NCBI GenBank assembly: GCA_018066005.1 | Contig: JAGHSG010000109.1 | Location: 1 to 9,125, forward strand | Length of the DNA: 9,125 nucleotides | Source: Bacteroidales bacterium | GTDB taxonomy: Bacteria; Bacteroidota; Bacteroidia; Bacteroidales; Paludibacteraceae | Reading direction: 5' to 3' | Shown here: positions 1-6,189 of the stretch, piece by piece | Numbering within the stretch: the first letter of the stretch is position 1 | Layout: each line of letters opens with the position of its first letter | The notes under the pieces: model-generated | The model's input: only the letters and a program-made list of their open reading frames with translations | Database searches by the model: none | What the model was told of the DNA's origin: nothing | Translations under genes and position numbers: made by a program

Positions 1-686
1 AACTCGTCTTCCAACTGCTTATAAATAGCGTCAAACGAGGTGTGTATATTCACTTCCGGCACGATGGTGCGGGTGCTATAACGGAAGCACGCAAACTGCT
101 CGCGCAAGTAATTGTCAAACTGCGCGTCGGACATCTTGTTATTCTGCTGCACCTGTCGCAGATCTTCACCCTTGAGCACCATCGGATAGACCGTCAAATG
201 GTTGTGACTCAATCCCATGGCATTCTTTAACCGGCGTGCGATACGCTTTTGGTACTTCTCGGAGTTGGACGTAAAGACCGCCTGGTGGTGGTTATGTGCC
301 ACTTTGACGGAGGCATTATCCAATCCGTCGGAGATAAGGAAGATATAATACAGCGTTTGCGGGTCGTATTGAACTTCCTTGCGACGGATATAACGCATAC
401 GGTCGATTGCTACGTCCGCTGCATAATAAAGGGCCGTGTTATCGTCCGTAGTAACTTTGTTGACATACTGCATAAAGGTCTCGTTATTGGTTAGGACATC
501 CACCGGTTGCCCCTGCGGGAACCAGTTCTTAAAGCCACCGTCACGGACGGCATACGAGGGTTGCAGGTCCGAACTAAAACCAATCAAATCGGCTTTGGCA
601 AGCGATTCGTGAACTTTACAGGATGTTAAACCGGTTGACAATGCACAAAGCACAATGCACAATGTGATAATAGAATAGTGTTTCAT
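1..686 (-). CDS. von Willebrand factor A-like lipoprotein (3' end beyond window)
   Basis: The frame is open from ATG at 686 to the window edge (228 codons seen), so the C-terminus is missing. Residues 1-22 form a signal peptide ending in LTS before Cys23 (lipobox LTSC), predicting a lipidated envelope protein. Residues 84-100 (TALYYAADVAIDRM) resemble the vWA segment with the MIDAS threonine (T84). Residues 113-124 (YYIFLISDGLDN) resemble the vWA strand with the last MIDAS aspartate (D120). Residues 216-226 (TSFDAIYKQLE) look like the closing vWA helix. I find no DxSxS motif: LIGFSSD (34-40) looks more like the second vWA strand. The gene starts 31 bp after the batE stop, on the same strand, so it is probably the last or a late gene of the bat transcript. 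The hydrophobic core (TLCIV) is written in a TGCACAA-type tandem repeat shared with batD and batE. vWA membership is inferred from motifs only; exact function unknown. Confidence 0.75.
   Translation of the reverse strand, partial: MKHYSIITLCIVLCALSTGLTSCKVHESLAKADLIGFSSDLQPSYAVRDGGFKNWFPQGQPVDVLTNNETFMQYVNKVTTDDNTALYYAADVAIDRMRYIRRKEVQYDPQTLYYIFLISDGLDNASVKVAHNHHQAVFTSNSEKYQKRIARRLKNAMGLSHNHLTVYPMVLKGEDLRQVQQNNKMSDAQFDNYLREQFACFRYSTRTIVPEVNIHTSFDAIYKQLEDE
640..667. repeat. Heptamer tandem repeat (AATGCAC family) in lipoprotein signal peptide
   Basis: Four heptamers are seen on the + strand: AATGCAC (640-646), AAAGCAC (647-653), AATGCAC (654-660) and the degenerate AATGTGA (661-667). On the coding strand they supply the hydrophobic core residues TLCIVLCAL of the lipoprotein signal peptide. 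Confidence 0.85.
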
Positions 687-717
687 ATCATTTACAAATT
701 TTTCACTTATAAATTAT

Positions 718-1461
718 TTATATACGTTCGAGGTTAGCGAGTAGTATCCATCCCTGGTAGTTACCGACGGATACGTTGCACCACTCGCCGAGGGTCTCGG
801 TGATGCGGACTTTGGTTCCTTCGTGCAAGGTAAACAGTTCGGTACCGCTCTTGTCGGGCGAGGCTTTGGCATTCACAATGCCTTGGGTGATGATGGCCTC
901 TTCGCGCAAAGTGTCCCGCTGATGAAGCGATTGGGCTGCAACGAGTGCAAAAACAGACAGCACCAGCGTAATAACGGCTATGGAGAAGCCCGTTTTACGT
1001 ACCACCGGTTCAGCGGACAGCAAGAACAGGAGTAGGGTGGCTACGAACAGCACAAAAGTGACCAAACTAATCCACAGCCATGTCCGCTCACGCATGAGGT
1101 TGCGCACATTCGTCAGGAACGTGCTCAGGAAGAATGCACGGTTATCGGTTATGTTGTCCGTAATACGCGATTCGGCAAAGCGCAGGTTATAACGGGTGTC
1201 CTTATTACTCGGGTCGAGACGCAAACTGCGTTCGTACGCCAAGATGGCTTGGGATAACTCACCCTGTTTGAAATACGCATTACCAAGGTTATAATACACG
1301 ACTGCCGAGGGTTGCTCGGTGAGCATTTGCTGATAGAGGGAAGCCGCTTCGGCATAGTTGCCGGCAGCATAGAGATCGTTGGCATCCGTAAAGGCGGTGG
1401 ACGATTGACAATGCACAATGCACAATGTTAGTGTGACTATAATAAATAATAGACGTTTCAT
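718..1461 (-). CDS. batE: BatE: TPR and SH3b domain membrane protein
   Basis: This 247-residue protein has a signal peptide at about 1-22. Two TPR units follow (about 23-53 and 55-88; YNLGNAYFKQGELSQAILAY is typical). Two transmembrane helices lie near 128-149 and 156-177. The C-terminal SH3b-like domain spans about 187-245, with NAKASPDKSGTELFTLHEGT and the closing GEWCNVSVGNYQGWI. This order is that of BatE of the Bacteroidota Bat operon. The TPR region should face the periplasm; after two TM passes the SH3 domain should too. Both modules suggest protein or cell-wall binding rather than catalysis. The start is 3 bp after the batD stop, so translation is probably coupled; I see no Shine-Dalgarno sequence. 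The start MKRLLF and the TLCIVHC core are near-copies of the neighbouring signal peptides, and the core is encoded by heptamer repeats at 1410-1430. Confidence 0.93.
   Translation of the reverse strand: MKRLLFIIVTLTLCIVHCQSSTAFTDANDLYAAGNYAEAASLYQQMLTEQPSAVVYYNLGNAYFKQGELSQAILAYERSLRLDPSNKDTRYNLRFAESRITDNITDNRAFFLSTFLTNVRNLMRERTWLWISLVTFVLFVATLLLFLLSAEPVVRKTGFSIAVITLVLSVFALVAAQSLHQRDTLREEAIITQGIVNAKASPDKSGTELFTLHEGTKVRITETLGEWCNVSVGNYQGWILLANLERI
1410..1430. repeat. Heptamer tandem repeat (AATGCAC family) in batE signal peptide
   Basis: Two perfect AATGCAC heptamers (1410-1416, 1417-1423) and a degenerate AATGTTA (1424-1430). They encode TLCIVHC of the BatE signal peptide, in the same reading frame as the copies in the lipoprotein and batD genes. 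Confidence 0.85.
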
Positions 1462-1464
1462 AAG

Positions 1465-3348
1465 TTAAATCTTTTGGCTTTCAAGTTGATTGATTATATT
1501 GGCAGTAGCGTCATACAGGGCTTGCTTCTCGGCTCCCGTAGTAGGTGCATAACGCGCAAATTCGGCAGTGGAAAGAACTTCGTTAACCTGTTGGATAAGT
1601 TCGTCCGCGATGCCTTTCTGATGCAACAATTCGGCTATGTTATCCTTGGTCAGGTCTGCCGTAGGAATACGCAAGCGGTCGCTTACATACGAGAAAGCCG
1701 CTTTTTCTATTTCGGCATAGAAGAGTTGATTATCTCCTGAAAGCAACTGCTGAGCGGCTTTGAGTCGCTTTTGAGCCACTTTATTGGCACGTTTGTAACG
1801 AACATGCGTCTGGTCGGCATTCTCGCGTGCAAACTTGCGATGCAACAAGTAAATGATAAACGAGAGAAGAAGCATAACCAAGTCAATTAGAAGGATAACT
1901 TTTGGTGAACCGGGGAACTGGTGAACCGGTGAACCGGTGAGTTGGTGAGTCGGTGAATCGGGAGTGGGTTCGGAGGTGTTGATATAACGGATGTCGGTAC
2001 CTAATTCCTTGATATTCTCTTTATTAACTGCCGTATAGGTCTGTGCCCCTTCTTCGGCATTACCGCTCTGTCCGGCGGCACGCTGTACGTTAAGCGTGTA
2101 TTCGGGAGTGGTCAGGGTCTTGTATTTACCTTCGCTAATATCAAAATAGGAGAATGCCACAGAGGGGATGGTATAAGTACCGGCTTCACGCGGGATGGCG
2201 AGATACTCAATGGTCTTGCTGCCCGAATAACCGCTACCGGACATCTTGTAGTTATTGGTCACTTTGGGGTCGTATGGCTCAAATCCTTCGGGCCAGTCGA
2301 TAGAGGGTGTCTTGAGCAGTTTCATATTGCCTGCACCCTGTATATTGAGCGTCAGCGTAACGGCTTCGTTGGCTTTGATGTTCGTGGTCGAGATAGAAGG
2401 CGTGAGGGTAAAATGCCCCACACCGCCACTGTACGAAGACGGTTTGCCGGCAGGCAAGTCCTTGACGTGAACGGTGATAGCCGGAGCATTCAGCATACGA
2501 CTGACGTTCTCGTACGTGCCGAAGAAATCGTCAAATATGCTACGTGCCTGAGCACGCGTTTGTACGCGTAGAATAGCTTCAAATTGGGCAGGGTCTATTT
2601 GAATATCTCCGGAGTGCTGCGGGTAGAGCAGGTAGGAAACGAGTGTAACCGCTTGATAGTTGCGATTATTATAATGCTCCAATTCAAACTGGCGGTCGCC
2701 TAATTCAAGTTCCTGTTTAAGAAAACCGGTGCATTCGGGCAGTTTGACGGTGTTACCCATTTGCGCAAAATCTACGCCTGCCACATACAGACGGTAACTG
2801 AGTTGCAGGGCTTCCTGTTCATACACATTCGTCTTGCTGACGATAGCACGGACAAATATGTCCGACCCGGCTGATTTGGACGTGGCGGAAGTACCGGAAT
2901 CCCCGGAAGTTCCGGATTGCCCGGAGGACGTGGCTGAACGCGTCTGCTGCGGCTCTTCATCAGGGGGTAAGACGGTGATGCGTACTCCGTTAGACGTGTA
3001 GCGTTGCCCGTCTGCCGTGATGGTGGCAGGACCGATGGTGAACGTGCCTGCGTCCAGTCCCATCAGCGTAAACGTGTACGTCAGGGAGAAAGAGGACGTG
3101 CGGCGTCCGTTCACAAAACTGGTGGAAGACGATTGGGATGTGTAAGGCCCTGCCAAGAACTCAAACCCGTTGAAATCAGGCGCTTCCAAATCGCGGGCAC
3201 GCTGATTGACGGAGTAGGTTAGTTGGAAGGGCTTACCTGCAATAACTTTGCTTGGTGCCTCGGCACGAAAGACGACATCATCGGCAAAAACGATGCACGA
3301 TGCACCATACACAATGCACAATGTCAGTATCAATAAAAAACGTTTCAT
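1465..3348 (-). CDS. batD: BatD: large periplasmic protein with one C-terminal TM helix
   Basis: This 627-residue protein matches the BatD family in length and layout. The signal peptide is about 1-22, cut near VFA/DD. A first beta-sandwich-like region (about 24-127) opens with the characteristic FRAEAPSKVIAGKPFQLTY. A Ser/Gly/Thr-rich linker (about 135-161) joins it to further beta-rich repeats (about 162-422; TLTLNIQGAGNMKLL and TYTIPSVAFSYFD are typical of the family). A tandem SPxHQxxG segment (465-482) sits just before one TM helix at 484-503, followed by a basic stretch and a cytoplasmic helical domain (about 515-622). The bulk is therefore periplasmic. BatD is thought to act with the vWA proteins BatA and BatB, but no enzymatic activity is established and I see no catalytic motif. 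The ATG follows a 65-bp gap from batC holding heptamer repeats and a small palindrome. The stop is 3 bp from batE. Confidence 0.94.
   Translation of the reverse strand: MKRFLLILTLCIVYGASCIVFADDVVFRAEAPSKVIAGKPFQLTYSVNQRARDLEAPDFNGFEFLAGPYTSQSSSTSFVNGRRTSSFSLTYTFTLMGLDAGTFTIGPATITADGQRYTSNGVRITVLPPDEEPQQTRSATSSGQSGTSGDSGTSATSKSAGSDIFVRAIVSKTNVYEQEALQLSYRLYVAGVDFAQMGNTVKLPECTGFLKQELELGDRQFELEHYNNRNYQAVTLVSYLLYPQHSGDIQIDPAQFEAILRVQTRAQARSIFDDFFGTYENVSRMLNAPAITVHVKDLPAGKPSSYSGGVGHFTLTPSISTTNIKANEAVTLTLNIQGAGNMKLLKTPSIDWPEGFEPYDPKVTNNYKMSGSGYSGSKTIEYLAIPREAGTYTIPSVAFSYFDISEGKYKTLTTPEYTLNVQRAAGQSGNAEEGAQTYTAVNKENIKELGTDIRYINTSEPTPDSPTHQLTGSPVHQFPGSPKVILLIDLVMLLLSFIIYLLHRKFARENADQTHVRYKRANKVAQKRLKAAQQLLSGDNQLFYAEIEKAAFSYVSDRLRIPTADLTKDNIAELLHQKGIADELIQQVNEVLSTAEFARYAPTTGAEKQALYDATANIINQLESQKI
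1906..1961. repeat. 8-bp tandem repeat (TGAACCGG family) inside batD
   Basis: Seven 8-bp units on the + strand: TGAACCGG (1906, 1922 and 1930) with variants GGAACTGG (1914), TGAGTTGG (1938), TGAGTCGG (1946) and TGAATCGG (1954). Three units make 24 bp, so on the coding strand they give an 8-residue repeat, SPTHQLTG then SPVHQFPG then SP, at BatD residues 465-482, immediately before the TM helix. Confidence 0.9.
2866..2946 (-). repeat. Low-complexity Ser/Gly/Thr linker in batD
   Basis: This stretch encodes BatD residues 135-161, which are almost only Ser, Gly, Thr, Ala and Gln with GxSGTS-like repetition. The + strand carries recurrent CCGGAA/CCGGAT words about every 9 bases. It separates the first beta domain from the rest and is probably a flexible periplasmic linker. 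Confidence 0.7.
3291..3325. repeat. Heptamer tandem repeat (CAATGCA family) in batD signal peptide
   Basis: Five heptamers on the + strand: CGATGCA, CGATGCA, CCATACA, CAATGCA and CAATGTC (3291, 3298, 3305, 3312, 3319). This is the same word as at 640-667 and 1410-1430 with more drift. It encodes the core and end of the BatD signal peptide, TLCIVYGASCIV. Confidence 0.85.
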
Positions 3349-3352
3349 ATTC

Positions 3353-3410
3353 TTTAATCTCTAATCTCTAAACTCTAAACTGTAGGCAGCTTTGCTGCCG
3401 TCCTCTAAAC
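3353..3410. repeat. TCTAAWC heptamer array in the batC-batD gap, interrupted by a palindrome
   Basis: On the + strand: TTTAATC (3353-3359), TCTAATC (3360-3366), TCTAAAC (3367-3373) and TCTAAAC (3374-3380). A palindromic block (3381-3403) follows, then one more TCTAAAC (3404-3410). The array fills nearly all of the 65-bp batC-batD intergenic gap. The same word occurs inverted at 6141-6189. Confidence 0.88.
3385..3399. repeat. Perfect short palindrome, 6-bp arms and 3-base loop
   Basis: GGCAGC, then TTT, then GCTGCC form a perfect GC-rich hairpin in the batC-batD gap. There is no run of T after it on the minus strand, so it is not a convincing intrinsic terminator. It could pause polymerase, protect an mRNA 3' end or be a remnant of a repeat element. 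Confidence 0.7.
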
Positions 3411-3413
3411 GCA

Positions 3414-4121
3414 TCACCATTCTTTCTCTACGCGACGTTTCTGCCCTTGGACACGTTGCATCTTGTCCTGAGTATCCTGTTCGTCCTGCTCCAGCGCTTG
3501 CAGGATCTGTTCAGCCGTCTCTTTATCCATTTGGTTCTCGGGCTGCTGTTCTTGCTGCTGTTGCTGCTGGTCTTGGTTGTTATTCTGATCTTGGTTTTGC
3601 TGTTGCTCTTGCTGCTGTTGTTGCTGTTGGTTTTGGTCTTGATTTTGGTTCTGTTGTTGCTGTTGCAGCATCTGCATGGATTTAATCAGGTTATAACGGG
3701 TATCGTTATCCTTGGGGTTGAGGCGTAAGGCGTTCTCGTAGGCTTTGACGGCTTCGCCGTATTGTTGCTGGGTATAGAGGGCATTACCCATATTGTGGTA
3801 AGCTTGGCTGAGGCGGTTGCGGTCACTCTTAGCCACGTCGCTCACCTTAGTAGCCCCTTTCTGCACCAGTTCGGCAGCCTTGGCATATTGTTCGGCTGCT
3901 TCGGGGTACTTATCCTGACGGAACAAGGCATTACCTAAATTGTAATGCCCTTCAAACGATTTGTCGTTGGCCTCGATAGCGCGACGGTAATCCACTTCGG
4001 CATTGGTGTAATTAGATGCCTTATAGTCGTGGTTACCGCGTCGTACGTGCGGTGCTTCCTGCTGGGCATTGGCAGGCAGCAGGTAACAGATAACAGATAA
4101 CAGGTATAAGAGACGTTTCAT
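3414..4121 (-). CDS. batC: BatC: periplasmic TPR protein with Gln/Asn-rich tract
   Basis: This 235-residue protein has a signal peptide at 1-19, cut after PANA, so it should be periplasmic. About three TPR units follow: about 23-53, 56-86 (GHYNLGNALFRQDKYPEAAEQY) and 104-137 (AYHNMGNALYTQQQYGEAVKAYENALRL is the best, split here by its helices). Residues 151-197 consist almost only of Gln, Asn, Asp and Glu. The C-terminal segment about 200-222 (ETAEQILQALEQDEQDTQDK) is a conserved-looking BatC tail. TPRs suggest a scaffold that binds other Bat proteins. The start lies 1 bp after the batB stop, and a good AAGGAG site sits in the last batB codons, so coupling is likely. The signal-peptide core is written in an AGATAAC heptamer unlike that of batD and batE. 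Tract length may vary between strains because of CAA/CAG repetition. Confidence 0.92.
   Translation of the reverse strand: MKRLLYLLSVICYLLPANAQQEAPHVRRGNHDYKASNYTNAEVDYRRAIEANDKSFEGHYNLGNALFRQDKYPEAAEQYAKAAELVQKGATKVSDVAKSDRNRLSQAYHNMGNALYTQQQYGEAVKAYENALRLNPKDNDTRYNLIKSMQMLQQQQQNQNQDQNQQQQQQQEQQQNQDQNNNQDQQQQQQEQQPENQMDKETAEQILQALEQDEQDTQDKMQRVQGQKRRVEKEW
3531..3671 (-). repeat. CAA/CAG-rich tract in batC encoding Gln/Asn-rich segment
   Basis: This codes for BatC residues 151-197, composed almost entirely of Gln, Asn, Asp and Glu. The triplet repetition mixes CAA, CAG, AAC and GAC, so it has been partly scrambled and is not a pure microsatellite. It lies between the last TPR and the conserved C-terminal tail. 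Confidence 0.9.
4081..4108. repeat. Heptamer tandem repeat (AGATAAC family) in batC signal peptide
   Basis: Four heptamers on the + strand: AGGTAAC (4081), AGATAAC (4088), AGATAAC (4095) and AGGTATA (4102). On the coding strand they supply the hydrophobic core YLLSVICYLL of the BatC signal peptide. Confidence 0.85.
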
Positions 4122-4122
4122 A

Positions 4123-5151
4123 TTATTTTCTCTCCTTAAAAATGTCTAATTTGGTTAATACGTGGTTTTGGCGGGCGAAGATAAAGAAGTCGATGACGAG
4201 CAGTAGGAGAGCCAATAAGGCAAAAGTTTGGTATTGCTCGTTGTAGTCGCTGAAAATCTCCGTATCTATCTCGGCTGTGGCGAGGTTATTCAGTTCTTTT
4301 TGCAAAGCGCGTGTGGCGGTGTTCGTATTGTCACAATGGACGTACATACCTTTGCCTGCTTGGGCAATGGACTTGCACATGTCTTCGTTCAGTCGTGACA
4401 CGACGACCGTTCCTTCGCGGTCCTTGCGGTAGTCGGATGTTCCGGGAATGGGAATAGGACTGCCTTCGGTCTTACCTATACCCACTACGAAAGTCTGTAT
4501 GCCAGCTTCCAACGCCTGCTTGGCAGCCGCTTCGGCATCGTCTTCGTGGTTCTCACCGTCGGTGATAAGGATGATGCATCGTCCCGCTTCATTGGGTTCG
4601 CCGAAACTGCGGATACAGGTCTGTATGGCTGAACCGATGGCGGTGCCTTGTGTCTTAATGAGTTCAGGCGGGATGCTGTTGAGGAACATCTTGGCGGACA
4701 CGTAGTCGCAGGTGATAGGCAGTTGCACATAACTCTCACCGGCAAAAATGACGAGACCTATCTTGTCATCCACCATCTGGTCAATCAGTTTGGACAGCAC
4801 CTGTTTGGCGCGGTCCAGACGACAGGGTGCCACATCTTCTGCCAGCATGGAGTTGGATATATCCAACGCTATCATGGCTTCGATACCCTGACGTTGTATT
4901 TTTTCACTCTTCTGTCCATATTGCGGTCGCGCCGCAGCCAAAATCAGTAAGGCAAGAGCAACCATGAGGATGGAGAACTTGATAATAGGACGCTCACGCG
5001 AAGCATCGGGCATGAGTGTTTGAACTAATTCGGGGTCACCAAACTCCGCTAATTGACGGCGTTTGCGACGCGTGTAAAGGATAAAAGCCACTACGAACAC
5101 CGGAAGGAGGGTGAGCAGCCATAACATCTCTATATTAGCAAAGCGAAACAT
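4123..5151 (-). CDS. batB: BatB: membrane-anchored von Willebrand factor A protein
   Basis: This 342-residue protein starts at ATG 5151 and begins MFRFANIEML, the usual BatB opening. The frame extends four codons upstream to a TTG (5163) overlapping batA, but the ATG 1 bp after the batA stop is more credible. TM helices lie near 8-26 and 58-75, with a C-terminal one at about 307-326. Between the second and third is a complete vWA domain, probably exposed to the periplasm. Its MIDAS metal site is intact: DISNS at 97-101 (D97, S99, S101), T170 in GTAIG, and D198 in ILITDGENH. FAGESYVQLPIT (136-147) is typical of Bat vWA domains. The role is inferred to be metal-dependent binding of partner proteins in a Bat complex with BatA, perhaps remodelled by MoxR. 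Batches of basic residues after TM1 (RRKRR, 28-32) fit cytoplasmic placement of the TM1-TM2 loop. Confidence 0.94.
   Translation of the reverse strand: MFRFANIEMLWLLTLLPVFVVAFILYTRRKRRQLAEFGDPELVQTLMPDASRERPIIKFSILMVALALLILAAARPQYGQKSEKIQRQGIEAMIALDISNSMLAEDVAPCRLDRAKQVLSKLIDQMVDDKIGLVIFAGESYVQLPITCDYVSAKMFLNSIPPELIKTQGTAIGSAIQTCIRSFGEPNEAGRCIILITDGENHEDDAEAAAKQALEAGIQTFVVGIGKTEGSPIPIPGTSDYRKDREGTVVVSRLNEDMCKSIAQAGKGMYVHCDNTNTATRALQKELNNLATAEIDTEIFSDYNEQYQTFALLALLLLVIDFFIFARQNHVLTKLDIFKERK
4132..4137 (-). promoter_or_regulatory. Ribosome binding site for batC (AAGGAG)
   Basis: AAGGAG on the minus strand lies 10 nt before the batC ATG at 4121 and inside the last codons of batB (FKERK). With only 1 bp between batB stop and batC start, it supports this start and coupled translation. 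Confidence 0.7.
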
Positions 5152-5152
5152 A

Positions 5153-6139
5153 TTAATTAGCAATTGTACGGGTTACAAAATAACGGATAATAACTTCCAA
5201 TAACAGGCAGATAAGCGCGCCATACAGGAACGGCGGGAAGGATTCGGTTCGTTTGCTGAACTCCTTAACGCGTATCTTGCTTTTCTCCATCTGGTCAATC
5301 TGCTCATAGATAGCTTTGAGGGACTTATTGTCGGTAGCGCGGAAATACTCACCGCCCGTCTGTGCGGCAATCTGACGGAGTGTACTCTCGTCAAACTCGT
5401 TCTCCAACGTCATCTCCTGTTTGCCATACGGTGTATCTACTTTGATTTTGGCAGGTCCGTACGAACCGACACCTATCGTGTATATACGCATGCCGAAGGT
5501 CTGGGCTATTTGGGCAGCCGTCAGCGGAGCTATGTCGCCGCGGTTATTGCTACCGTCGGTAAGGAGGATAATAACCTTGGACTTGGTGGGGCTGTCTTTC
5601 ATCCTATTGACCGCATTAGCCAGGCCGAGACCGATGGCGGTACCGTCTTCTATCATTCCGAATTTGACGGAGCGGAAGAGGTTAACGAGGACGGCGTGGT
5701 CGGTTGTCAAAGGACATTGCGTAAAACTCTCGCCGGCGAAGACAACCAAACCTATCTGGTCGTCCGGACGTGCCAAAACAAACTCTTCAGCCACGGCTTT
5801 GGCGGCTTCCAACCGGGTAGGACGCAGGTCTTCGGCCTGCATGGTGCCGGATATGTCCAACGCCATCATAATGTCTATACCTTCGGTAGATTGCGACGAC
5901 CATCGGTTACTCAATTGCGGACGCGCCAACGCCAGCGACAAGAGCAGAATAGCTAATACACGCAAGCCAAAAGGAACATGTATCAAATAGGTACGCAACG
6001 TGCGCTCGCTACGCGCGAAAGACGTTGTCGAAGACAGTTGCACCGTCGGATCCCAGTTCTTGAGTTGGTAGATATACCACCCGATAACCGGTATCAGCAG
6101 GAGCAATAAGAATAAATATGCAGGACTGTGAAAGGTCAT
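5153..6139 (-). CDS. batA: BatA: membrane-anchored von Willebrand factor A protein
   Basis: This 328-residue protein is a paralogue of BatB with the same plan: TM near 7-24, TM near 57-73, a vWA domain over about 86-285, and a C-terminal TM near 304-322. The MIDAS site reads DISGT at 95-99 (D95, S97, with Thr rather than the usual Ser at 99), T167 in DGTAIG and D195 in ILLTDGSNN. VVFAGESFTQCPLT (132-145) is the Bat-family counterpart of the segment in BatB. Other family marks are ARPQLSNRW after TM2 and DLRPTRLEAAK after the MIDAS. It probably pairs with BatB in the inner membrane with vWA domains facing the periplasm. The ATG at 6139 is preceded directly by a TCTAAWC heptamer array rather than a Shine-Dalgarno sequence. 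The stop is 1 bp from the batB start, implying tight co-translation. Confidence 0.94.
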   Translation of the reverse strand: MTFHSPAYLFLLLLLIPVIGWYIYQLKNWDPTVQLSSTTSFARSERTLRTYLIHVPFGLRVLAILLLSLALARPQLSNRWSSQSTEGIDIMMALDISGTMQAEDLRPTRLEAAKAVAEEFVLARPDDQIGLVVFAGESFTQCPLTTDHAVLVNLFRSVKFGMIEDGTAIGLGLANAVNRMKDSPTKSKVIILLTDGSNNRGDIAPLTAAQIAQTFGMRIYTIGVGSYGPAKIKVDTPYGKQEMTLENEFDESTLRQIAAQTGGEYFRATDNKSLKAIYEQIDQMEKSKIRVKEFSKRTESFPPFLYGALICLLLEVIIRYFVTRTIAN

Positions 6140-6140
6140 C

Positions 6141-6189
6141 TTAGTTTAGAGATTAGAGTTTAGAGATTAGAGATTAGAGTTTAGAGATT
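6141..6189. repeat. TCTAAWC heptamer array between the 301-residue gene and batA
   Basis: On the minus strand the array reads as alternating TCTAAAC and TCTAATC heptamers (about six units) with a degenerate end. It includes the last codons and TAA stop of the upstream gene (SLNSNL) and runs to the batA ATG at 6139. It is the reverse orientation of the array at 3353-3410. Confidence 0.9.

Noticed and set aside
3385..3399. Intrinsic terminator between batC and batD
   Set aside because: The stem is only 6 bp and no T-run follows in the direction of transcription. The gene order argues for read-through.
3447..3728. + strand open frame rich in Leu and Val that looks like a membrane protein
   Set aside because: The hydrophobic run is the complement of the CAA/CAG tract of batC, so it is an artefact of that repeat.
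5152..5163. Upstream TTG start for BatB overlapping batA
   Set aside because: ATG at 5151 gives the typical MFRFAN opening and sits 1 bp after the batA stop.
5421..5990. Long + strand open frames opposite batA (also 5510-5956)
   Set aside because: They overlap each other and are antisense to the vWA domain of BatA. No family features.
6141..6189. Telomere-like repeat or CRISPR array
   Set aside because: The 7-bp units have no spacers and no cas genes nearby. Similarity to eukaryotic heptamer telomeres is coincidental in a bacterial operon.
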